DNA from: Batillaria attramentaria
Taxonomy: Eukaryota; Mollusca; Gastropoda; Batillariidae
Direction of reading: 5' to 3'
NCBI GenBank assembly: GCA_018292915.2
Contig: JACVVK020000014.1
Span: 1,115,001-1,179,000, forward strand
Length of the DNA: 64,000 nucleotides
Made by a program: the position numbers and the translations under genes. Shown piece after piece: positions 58,001 through 64,000 of this stretch. A model generated the notes under the pieces. The model had not been told where the DNA came from and searched no databases. It worked only from the letters and a program-made list of their open reading frames with translations. Each line of letters opens with the position of its first letter. Position 1 is the stretch's first letter.

Positions 58001-61000
58001 TTACGACCAAAAAATTGAGAGTCTGTGTCTATCGCTGGACTGTCGGCCTTCCCGGGTAAGGTGCATTTTGTGCCTTATATTCTCATATTCAGGGCTTCCA
58101 CTCTTCCAGCTGTGGCAGGATTTCCTGCTTTTTGAAACTGCTGTGAACTTTCCTGATTTTTGAACTGGCTGTGAAGAGCTTTCCTGCTTTTTTCCTGCTT
58201 TTTAAAGTGTTTTCCTGCTTTTCCGGCCAAAAAATCGCGAGTCTGTGTCTATCGCTGGACTGTCGGCCTTCCTGGGTAAGGTGCACCAATTTGCGCCCCA
58301 TATTCTCCGGGGACGTTAGCCGCTGCCCCCCCCCCCCCACCCCACCCCCACCCCGCTTTTCACTTCCTTTGGGCAAAGTCCTTTGCTGGTTTTTAAAGCG
58401 TTTTCCTGCTTTTCCGGCCAAAAACATCGCGAGTCTGTGTCTATCAGCACAGCACCCCTACCCCACCCCCGCTTTTCACTTCCTTCGGGCAAAGTCCTTC
58501 CTTCCACTGGTTCCCTGGAGTGTGGCTTTCCTTCCATTCAGATTTTGAGGGTCAATTTTCAGGCTTTTTGTTTCTCAGAAAGTGGCAGCCCTGTAATAAT
58601 GAATAGTACTTGTTTAGCGCTTAATCTCGCATGAAAACAACTCATAGCGCTACACACGCGCGCATGCACGCACTGACACACACACACACATACACACTGA
58701 CATGCACTACCTGGCCTGATGCAGATGAACAATTGCAGTCAAACTCAAAGGCACTGAAACAATGGCAGACTACTCATAAGCAGTAATTTTAACAATGAGG
58801 CTTTGTTTGAGAGCAATTATCGTCAAAACTTTCGAAGCAGATCACGCCAGGGATGCTTATGTCTATTTTGACTGCACCCCGTGCGCAGTGTGTGTATTGT
58901 CTCAGTGGCAACACGTGAACATGCTAGGGCTTTCACTGATGTCAGCTCAGAGCCGTTGAGCCTTGTACCGTAATAACAGTGATCACGCTAGGCATTTTGA
59001 TCTTCCAAACCGGTACAACGTCATAGTAAACAAACCTACTCGCACGCGAACCGGTAGGCCAGTCACGGAAACCAGTAACTAATTTTGCCACCGAAAATCT
59101 GCCGACAAATGCAGTGATGAGTTAATTGCTAACTGTAACTGTTACGGTGTTTGTCAATTAATTACATGACAGGCGTCAAACACTCACTACTACATCTCGG
59201 CACGGCTCTCTCTCTCTCTCTCTATGACTCACTTTTTTTTTCTCTCTTTTCCTTTATTTTTGAAACCAGTCAAATAAAATAAGAACCAGTAGGTTCTACC
59301 GGCTGCTGATTTTCCAACCAGTATTTTCCTTTTCAAACCAGTATTTTACCGGTAATTACCAGTTAAATCCATCCCTGTAATCTTAACTTTTCGGCCATCC
59401 TTACTTTTCGACCACAGTGTGAAATCCGGGAAAGTTAGGTAAAACAAAATCTCCTTACTTTTCAACCAGGCACCAAAAATCTGTCCCCAAGTTTTCAGCC
59501 AGACCAGTAAGACTGTGAGGCAACCTGAAGATAATGTCAGAAGTCCAGAAAAAGTGAAACAAATTATAAAACTTTGCCGATTTGCCAGTCTGACTTTCAG
59601 TCAGTTTGTTGATGCCGCCATTTTGAGACAGGAAGGTACAGAGTAGTTTCCCTTCACTACTTCCGTTTTCAGCCATCTAGTTGTTGTGGTGGTCCGTTTC
59701 GAAGGTGGAAAATGCTCATGTGCAGTTAAAAAGACGGGGAGAATATGGTGATTAAAATACAGTCAAACCTAAGGCGGTCACCCGTGAGACGGGGCCAAAC
59801 TGGCCGCCTTAGACAGGTGTGACCGGGTTATCCAGGGTGGCATATCAACAGTTAGCATGTCAGGGGATCCTGTGGGGTGACCAGGTTAGACAGTGGCATG
59901 GCTTATACAGGTGACCACCTTGGCAGGTTCGACTGTATTAGGTAAAGTTTACAACGGTTTTTGTGCATTTCAAAGCCCTCTGATGCATGATACTATTTCA
60001 AGCAGCGTTGTTCACTCGCCCCACCGGCACACATGGTGTTCAGTGAAGATGGTTGGACATCGAAACTGATTTTTTTTTTTTTTCTTCCTTGGTTTTCGAC
60101 CAGACATTCAAATTTAAGATTTTTCAGTGTAAAAAGCGGTCGAAAAGTTAAAGGTCATTACGGTATTCATCATATGCTAACAGCAGAAGTTGGATTATTC
60201 CCTCTGTCTTCACAGGAGCCTTTTATCTTGGCCTGTGTGACGTTCCTGAAGCAGCGCTGCCCGCAGCTGCTTGGGTCAGTGAAGGAAGAACAGCCGCAGA
60301 CAAAGAGTCAGCAACTTCCACCAGACACCATCGCCGCCATGCTGACGTGCCTGAAGGCTTACGCCAGGTATACTTGTACTACATTGGAAAGGTGGCCTCG
60401 TGTTCCTGGCAGAATTCAGAATGTTTCTTAGTTCTACAAATAACTGTTCTTACCGTACACTTTCTATAGTAATGCATACCATTGTCCTTTTTTTTTTTTT
60501 AACGGTGACCATGATGACTAATGAGAACATAATTATATTCCTGTGTACCCATACCGAAAAAATGAGATTTTTTTAAAATATAAAATCCATCAAAATTCCT
60601 GCCCATCACGGATTCAAACCTGTGCCTCAGGGGAAAAAAAAAATTCAGCACGTTTGAAGGTTTGACACAGACCCCTGAGAAAGTTTCATAAGTTTTGTCA
60701 AACCAGAAATTATCATGTGCCTCAGTTGTTTTTTTGTTTGTTTTTTTAGAGAGCACAATTTTTGACTCACGTTTGTAACAGTGTGTCCATGGTAAAAATT
60801 TAGTTGGCTTTTGTGTAAATAACGTGAGCAAATGTAACAGTCCTTGCTGTTGTTTCTGTTGCAGCCATGTGTCCCAGGAGCTTCAGGAGAAAATCAACAC
60901 TATGTGCAGCAATGCATCCGTGTACCTGAACAAACTGCGCCCCAACCCTGTGGGCCCTGTTGGACCCAAGTCACACAACTTCCCACCAAACATGGTCAAC

Positions 61001-61896
61001 CAGGTACTACATGAAGCAAGCAAATAGTTTTAATTTAAAAAAATAATAATAATAATAATTTTTTTTTTTTTTTCATCAGTGGCTTGTAGGCAAGCAGGCA
61101 TGTATGTATGTATGTTTATATGTGTGTACTTGTATGTTGGTGAGTAAGCTACAAAAACAAGAATTTTTTTTAAAAAAAAAGATGGAGTCTTTCAGATCAG
61201 ATGGGTAATTTGTCATTAAATTCCTTACAAATTACATTTTTGGGGAAAAGGGAGAGTGGATGAGATGTTGACTTTGCTTGAAGTGTTTCTTGAACCTGCT
61301 CGGGGAGAGGAGTTGTCTTTTCCAGTTCTTTCAGATCAGATGGCTAATTTCTCAAGACTTGTCTGTGATCAGTGTGAGTTGTTGAGACTTCTTGTCAGAG
61401 ACGAAACATTTTTAGGGGAAGGAGGTGGGGGATGAGATGGTCACTTTGCTTGAAATTTCTACATGAACGTGCTGTTGAGGTGTTGACTTCGCGTGAAATA
61501 ATTCCTTTCACATTGAAAGAGGAGTTGCTGTTGCCAGATCTAATAGCATTGTGTGATGTAAAATTCACGTTCATGGCTACGACTACATGCGTCACCAGTC
61601 TCTGTCTTGCACTAAGATTCATGTTGATCAGCGTCAATTTCAGATGGAGCAAATGAACATGGGCGGTGTGATCGGGCAGCAACAGCCGTCCGCAGCCCCA
61701 ATAGGGCCCGTGGGAGGGGCACCAGGCCCGCCCGGCCCCCCAGGCGGAGGGGCTTTTCCCCAGAACATGCCCCCACTCAACCCCAGCACTCCTGGTTCAC
61801 CAGCACGCTCGTTCCCTGGCTTGGCACCACCGGCAAACGGAGCCAGCAACAATCCAGGCTTCAACCCCATGCCATCCATCACGTCACAGTTTCAGA
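45939..61896 (+). CDS. CNOT1: CNOT1, CCR4-NOT complex scaffold subunit, N-terminal 18 coding exons (3'-partial)
   Basis: CNOT1 is the scaffold of the cytoplasmic CCR4-NOT deadenylase, and its N-terminal HEAT region binds CNOT10/CNOT11. Exons: 45939-46040, 48471-48578, 49116-49214, 49788-49968, 50781-50924, 51244-51353, 51659-51714, 52079-52205, 53528-53611, 54194-54361, 54765-54892, 56016-56148, 56513-56620, 57194-57313, 57700-57822, 60216-60367, 60865-61003, 61644-61896. They join without frameshift into 778 codons plus 1 nt. Landmarks close to vertebrate CNOT1 are [10 protein letters not shown] (start), [96 protein letters not shown] and SREYL-like RREYL. The last exon is Pro/Gly-rich, matching the linker before the TTP-binding MIF4G domain. 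That domain, the CAF1-binding MIF4G and the NOT box lie beyond the window. All introns are GT-AG. The start is the first ATG in its frame and matches the conserved N-terminus. Confidence 0.97.
46800..48325. mobile_element. 1.5-kb inverted-repeat element in CNOT1 intron 1
   Basis: Diverged arms of about 290 bp (46800-47090 and 48030-48325) are reverse complements, sharing GTAGTTTCCTAGCTA(C/T)GAA, CAGCATGCTGCTT / GGCATGCTGCTT and TGAAAGGACA(A/G)AACC. The interior holds the PIF/Harbinger-like MITE at 47306-47704 and a LINE-like tail at 47095-47170. No transposase was recognised. The exact ends are uncertain by tens of bases. Confidence 0.75.
47306..47704. mobile_element. PIF/Harbinger-like MITE, TTA target site
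   Basis: Termini G(A/G)CCCGATGCACACGAGCGTC are inverted repeats of about 25 bp, flanked by TTA on both sides (47303-47305 and 47705-47707), the target-site duplication typical of PIF/Harbinger. 399 bp, GC-rich, no transposase. Nested in the larger inverted-repeat element. Confidence 0.85.
48471..48578 (+). CDS. CNOT1: CNOT1 exon 2
   Basis: Residues 35-70. Acceptor TTTTTCTCAG, donor GTATTG. Encodes [20 protein letters not shown] and then [16 protein letters not shown], almost the same as vertebrate CNOT1. Confidence 0.96.
49116..49214 (+). CDS. CNOT1: CNOT1 exon 3
   Basis: Residues 71-103. Acceptor TTCGGCAG, donor GTAAGG. Encodes [17 protein letters not shown], then [11 protein letters not shown]. 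Confidence 0.95.
49788..49968 (+). CDS. CNOT1: CNOT1 exon 4
   Basis: Residues 104-164, phase 1 out. Acceptor CCTCAACAG, donor GTCAGA. Encodes [26 protein letters not shown] and [16 protein letters not shown]. Confidence 0.95.
50484..50745. repeat. CNOT1: 141-bp tandem duplication before CNOT1 exon 5
   Basis: AAGTTAGCCAAGCTTGTGGC at 50495 and 50636, continuing through CTTTCTCATTCAGACATACA and CACAGTTTGGAGTTTAT in both copies. A SINE/LINE-like tail with (ATT)n precedes it. Confidence 0.93.
50781..50924 (+). CDS. CNOT1: CNOT1 exon 5
   Basis: Residues 164-212. Acceptor GTGTTGCAG, donor GTAAGC. Encodes [20 protein letters not shown], then [18 protein letters not shown] 141-bp tandem duplication ends about 35 bp before it. 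Confidence 0.95.
51244..51353 (+). CDS. CNOT1: CNOT1 exon 6
   Basis: Residues 212-248. Acceptor TTACACTCAG, donor GTAAGT. Encodes [20 protein letters not shown], then [13 protein letters not shown]. Confidence 0.95.
51659..51714 (+). CDS. CNOT1: CNOT1 exon 7
   Basis: Residues 249-267, 56 nt, phase 2 out. Acceptor ATACTTTCAG, donor GTAATT. Encodes [18 protein letters not shown], matching the family pattern SSLA-x-x-M-E-x-GY. Confidence 0.92.
52079..52205 (+). CDS. CNOT1: CNOT1 exon 8
   Basis: Residues 267-309. Acceptor TTCATCAG, donor GTAAGC. Encodes [20 protein letters not shown], then [19 protein letters not shown]. Confidence 0.95.
52206..53527. other. CNOT1: CNOT1 intron 8, no feature recognised
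   Basis: A/T-rich with a poly-A tract near 52738-52755. No exon or repeat family recognised. Confidence 0.55.
53528..53611 (+). CDS. CNOT1: CNOT1 exon 9
   Basis: Residues 310-337. Acceptor GGTCACAG, donor GTAAGC. Encodes [19 protein letters not shown], then VVLEL. The TWNV and LEL positions match vertebrate CNOT1; the Gly-rich start is variable. Confidence 0.9.
53771..54106. mobile_element. MITE-like element with CAGGGTTCGTACA termini
   Basis: Perfect 13-bp inverted ends (53771-53783, 54094-54106). The interior repeats GTCTTTGAAAGTCTT words. CAGGGTTCGTAC ends with CTTTGAAAGTC interiors are widespread in animal genomes and usually assigned to hAT-like MITEs. No clear 8-bp target-site duplication here. 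Confidence 0.75.
54194..54361 (+). CDS. CNOT1: CNOT1 exon 10
   Basis: Residues 338-393. Acceptor GATTGACAG, donor GTAACT. Encodes [20 protein letters not shown], then [13 protein letters not shown] and [10 protein letters not shown]. Confidence 0.95.
54475..54640. repeat. Dispersed repeat, second copy of the 24755 family
   Basis: CCAAAATGCACCAGACTGCA, GATTTTGGTCT and CACTAAATGCTGCACAC match 24755-24975. This copy has only one of the two tandem blocks. Confidence 0.75.
54765..54892 (+). CDS. CNOT1: CNOT1 exon 11
   Basis: Residues 394-436, phase 2 out. Acceptor GTGTTGCAG, donor GTAAGA. Encodes [19 protein letters not shown], then [16 protein letters not shown]. Confidence 0.95.
54893..56015. 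other. CNOT1: CNOT1 intron 11, LINE-like tail only
   Basis: AATAATAAGAATAATAATGA followed by TTGTCTGGCGCCCAACCTCC at about 55010-55050 looks like a retroelement 3' end. The rest is unassigned. Confidence 0.45.
56016..56148 (+). CDS. CNOT1: CNOT1 exon 12
   Basis: Residues 436-480. Acceptor TGTTTGCAG, donor GTCAGT. Encodes [19 protein letters not shown], then [18 protein letters not shown]. Confidence 0.95.
56513..56620 (+). CDS. CNOT1: CNOT1 exon 13
   Basis: Residues 481-516. Acceptor TATTTTGCAG, donor GTTAGT. Encodes [20 protein letters not shown], then [16 protein letters not shown]. Confidence 0.96.
56940..57090 (-). mobile_element. tRNA-like SINE fragment, family 4
   Basis: On the - strand: GCATGGCTCAGCTGGTTCAG (A box) to GGTTTGAATCCCAACATGG (B box), followed by AAGTTTTTCCCAGTGACCC and a TGAAATCACACCCATCC end. 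No second copy is recognised in the window. Confidence 0.6.
57194..57313 (+). CDS. CNOT1: CNOT1 exon 14
   Basis: Residues 517-556. Acceptor GATTCCAG, donor GTTGGT. Encodes [19 protein letters not shown], then [13 protein letters not shown]. Confidence 0.95.
57700..57822 (+). CDS. CNOT1: CNOT1 exon 15
   Basis: Residues 557-597. Acceptor ACTTTGCAG, donor GTAGGC. Encodes [20 protein letters not shown], then [19 protein letters not shown]. Confidence 0.96.
57915..58590. repeat. Complex tandem repeat in CNOT1 intron 15
   Basis: Three diverged units share GAGTCTGTGTCTATC(GCTGGACTGTCGGCC), TTTCC(G/T)GCTTTT words and CTTCCTTNGGGCAAAGTCC. Unit lengths vary between about 170 and 250 bp. Confidence 0.75.
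59382..60152. mobile_element. Inverted-repeat element with TTAACTTTTCG ends
   Basis: Left CTTAACTTTTCGGCC (59382) and right, reverse complemented, TTTAACTTTTCGACC (ends 60152). The interior contains further ACTTTTCRACC words and the nested MITE at 59760-59935. Ends about 60 bp before CNOT1 exon 16. Confidence 0.6.
59760..59935. mobile_element. Tc1/mariner-like MITE with TA target site
   Basis: Left CAGTCAAACCTAAGGCGG; right, reverse complemented, CAGTCGAACCTGCCAAGG. TA duplicated on both sides (59758-59759, 59936-59937). 176 bp. TACAGTCGAACCT ends are typical of mariner-type MITEs. Nested inside the element above. Confidence 0.82.
60216..60367 (+). CDS. CNOT1: CNOT1 exon 16
   Basis: Residues 598-648, phase 2 out. 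Acceptor TCTTCACAG, donor GTATAC. Encodes [20 protein letters not shown], then [19 protein letters not shown]. The 2.4-kb intron before it is packed with repeats. Confidence 0.95.
60865..61003 (+). CDS. CNOT1: CNOT1 exon 17
   Basis: Residues 648-694. Acceptor TCTGTTGCAG, donor GTACTA. Encodes [20 protein letters not shown], then a Pro-rich stretch ending NMVNQ, which starts the flexible linker. Confidence 0.93.
61644..61896 (+). CDS. CNOT1: CNOT1 exon 18, Pro/Gly-rich linker
   Basis: Residues 695-778, phase 1 out. Acceptor CAATTTCAG, donor GTGAGT. Low-complexity Pro/Gly/Ala composition ([13 protein letters not shown]) with [19 protein letters not shown], which recalls the TPQSPAKAFPPL stretch of vertebrate CNOT1. 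It ends PSITSQFQ. Confidence 0.9.
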
Positions 61897-62037
61897 GTGA
61901 GTTTTGCTGTGGGCCAGCCTTCACATTTTGCTTGTCTGTACTCCAACTGTAGTGTAGTGTACTTATCTCTGGTAGAATCCTTCTTAATGTGAGATGTGTA
62001 CATCACTACATGTGTGTGTGTAGTTTGTAACAAAGTG

Positions 62038-62203
62038 GGGGAGCCGGGGTGGTCGAATGGTAGAGCGTTGGACTTCTAATGCTCGGGTCGTGAGTTCGAT
62101 CCCGGCTGGGGCCAAATATTTGTGCTGGCTTTTTCATCGTTGCCCCGTCTTTGATATCACCCTATGTGGTGGAAAAGGACGTTAAACCCCCAAACACCCA
62201 CCC
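62038..62203 (+). mobile_element. SINE family 1 in CNOT1 intron, 13-bp target-site duplication
   Basis: Full-length and consensus-like. Flanked by TTGTAACAAAGTG at 62025-62037 and 62204-62216. Confidence 0.95.
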
Positions 62204-62694
62204 TTGTAACAAAGTGACCCTCCATTGTTTGTACATGTATATGTAACTGTGGTAATTCCCCCCCCCCCAAAAAAAAAAAAAAAAAAAAAAAGGAAGGTCA
62301 GGTCATTTCTCATTTGTTTCACAAGCCTACAGGCGTCTTATTCATTAATCATTACAGTTATGATCTGTGAAAAACACTGTTGTTCTTTGTATTTCAGTTT
62401 GATTTAAGTTTAACACACATATCCAAATTTGGTTTAATCCATGACCAGTTTTTTGTTTTGTTTTTTAAATAAAGATAAAGCCTTAAAAGGTGATCAGCAT
62501 ATAAGCCGAATACGGGTAATTCCAATGGAGTCAACATTTTGCGGACCGTAAACTGATAAAGACTGCGTTACATTGAAACTGGCCAGTCCTTGCACAAATT
62601 CCAAAACATACACGGCAAGGCCTGCCATGTGCACAAGTCCACAAAGCTTGTTGAGGCTTGTCACTGATGATGATGATAGATATTTGAATGACTT

Positions 62695-62815
62695 ACTTCC
62701 TCCTGGAAAAGCGCAGGGTGCCATACAATAAACACATTCACTCACACTTCCTCGTCCTCCTGCAAGAGCGCAGGGTGCCATACAATAAAAACATTCATTC
62801 ACACTTCCTCTTCCT
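62695..62815. repeat. 61-bp tandem duplication
   Basis: GCGCAGGGTGCCATACAATAAA occurs twice, with CATTCACTCACACTTCCTC / CATTCATTCACACTTCCTC after it. Confidence 0.92.
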
Positions 62816-62901
62816 CCTATTGACCGACCACCCTCAACATACTGATGATCAGTGTAGTTGTGCATGCTAGTTAACTGTTTTCTGTTCCCTCCTGCTTGAA
62901 A

Positions 62902-63115
62902 TGGGACTTTTAACGTGCACACTTGCTACTATGTGTACATGAAGGTGAGACAGGCACTGTAAATGAGTCTGCAAACGAATGTGACTCGATTTGGTAGGAA
63001 ATTTGCCACCAGATTCCTGCTCACCGGGGATTCGAACCAGGCAGCTCAGGATTCAATCAGATGCCTTGAACCATGGATTCAATCAGATGCCTTGAACCAC
63101 TAGACCAAATCCCCC
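62902..63115 (-). mobile_element. tRNA-derived SINE, family 2, copy 2
   Basis: Matches 389-596 (ACGTGCACACTTG, GAGACAGGCAC, GGCAGCTCAGGAT, CACTAGACCAAATCCCC). A 26-bp block (GGATTCAATCAGATGCCTTG onward) is tandemly duplicated at 63049 and 63075, inside the tRNA part. Confidence 0.85.
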
Positions 63116-63483
63116 ACATACAAACATGTGCACACAACTTGCACGTGTATGTACATAAACTGCAAACACATAATACGCAGTAGCATACACAACCTCTGCC
63201 CCTTACCCCAACCCACATATACAGACAGAAATTGCAGAAAGCCAGCAAGATGGTATGGCAGTGGTTATTGGTTGAGGGGAGTGAAGAGGTGGATTTTTCG
63301 GGTTTTGCAACATCATTCAGACATTTAACATGGGGAAAGAATAGGGGGCAGGAAGCAGATTGGTGCTGAGTTTGGTTAGTGTCAGGCCGCATGCACACTA
63401 GCGGAGGGACGGTGTTGAGGAAGTGGGTGGCTGTGTGTGAGTGTGTCTTGTTTCTTCAACTTGTTCCTGTATCTGCCTTCAAG

Positions 63484-63501
63484 GTAACACTGTCGATCTG
63501 G
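63484..63501 (+). CDS. CNOT1: Candidate 18-nt CNOT1 microexon
   Basis: Follows a long pyrimidine-rich tract ending CTTCAAG and is followed by a perfect GTAAGT donor. Its 18 nt keep phase 1 and would add SNTVDL after SITSQFQ. The case rests only on splice signals and phase; exon 19 could equally lie beyond the window. Confidence 0.3.
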
Positions 63502-63689
63502 GTAAGTTTTTCCCCGGTATCCAACAAACTATTGATGGGGGATGGAACCCAATCAGCTCCCACTTTCAGAGTGAGTGTGTTCCTTCGCTGAAACCACTCT
63601 CTTGTTAAGCTTTTCTTCCTGCATACAGCTTCTCAGGGCTCACAATAAGTACCATCCTAGTGAATTTTATAAGTCTGTGTGGCCATGGC

Positions 63690-63862
63690 GCTACAAGTGC
63701 AAGAGCGGTAGAGGGTTGGACTTTCAGTGCTCTGGTCGTGAGTTCGACTCGCAGCTGGAGCTAGATATTTGTGCTTGCCTTTTCTCGTCGCCCCGTCGTT
63801 GATATCACCCATCATTTGCGGTGGAAAAGGATGTTAAACCCTCATACACCCACCCACCCCAC
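63690..63862 (+). mobile_element. SINE family 1, diverged
   Basis: AGCGGTAGAGGGTTGGACTT, GTCGTGAGTTCGACTCGCAG, then CGCCCCGTCGTTGATATCAC and (CACC)n. An older copy near the window end. Confidence 0.8.
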
Positions 63863-64000
63863 TACAACTACAAGTAAATACGGGACTGTCTACCCCGCAC
63901 TAAACCCACTACCTCCCCGGCTGATTTTGAGCCCTGCTTTCAGCCAGTTTGTGGCTGGAAAATTGTGTGTGTGTTTTGTTTGGGTTTTTTTGTTGTTGTT

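Noticed and set aside
58850..59380. Element bounded by CAGGGATG / CATCCCTG
   Set aside because: Only 8 bp of the ends match; the next bases differ, so the pairing may be chance, although the right end alone resembles a MITE terminus.
63524..63570. A further CNOT1 exon ending at CTTTCAGA|GTGAGT
   Set aside because: A donor-like site exists, but no convincing acceptor or CNOT1-like protein sequence precedes it.

Overview
The window is nuclear DNA of an animal, most likely a mollusc and probably a gastropod. The support is inferential: short coding exons with canonical GT/AG borders, proteins at animal-like distance from vertebrate SLC6 and CNOT1, very dense microsatellites, and many copies of a tRNA-derived SINE of a kind common in molluscs. 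Nothing prokaryotic, viral or CRISPR-like was seen.

Two protein genes are supported, both on the + strand. (1) Positions 17059-37107 hold the last 12 coding exons of a sodium/chloride-dependent SLC6-family transporter, from TM2 to the stop codon. TM1 and the N-terminus are missing and probably lie upstream. The exons join in frame into about 572 residues. (2) Positions 45939-61896 hold the first 18 coding exons (778 codons) of CNOT1, the scaffold of the CCR4-NOT deadenylase. It starts at an ATG encoding [10 protein letters not shown] and runs through the N-terminal HEAT region into a Pro/Gly-rich linker. The gene continues past the window, perhaps by way of an 18-nt microexon at 63484-63501. 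The two genes have unrelated jobs (solute uptake at the plasma membrane; mRNA deadenylation in the cytoplasm) and are only neighbours.

Layout: 1-17058 has no recognisable exon and is probably the upstream intron of the SLC6 gene. It is full of repeats, including a 5'-truncated LINE with an open reverse-transcriptase reading frame (about 5592-7030), SINEs, a 590-bp foldback element and minisatellites. 17059-37107 is the SLC6 gene. 37108-45938 is intergenic or 3'UTR sequence with SINEs, a hairpin and a 1.1-kb inverted-repeat element ending about 210 bp before the CNOT1 ATG. 45939-64000 is CNOT1, whose introns contain nested DNA-transposon-like elements.

No new protein system was found. The more unusual points are a 7-residue tandem repeat rich in N-glycosylation sequons in the transporter's second extracellular loop, a predicted GC-AG intron, the possible CNOT1 microexon, several nested insertions with readable target-site duplications, and a recently active SINE family. 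All boundaries were read by eye and no search was run.
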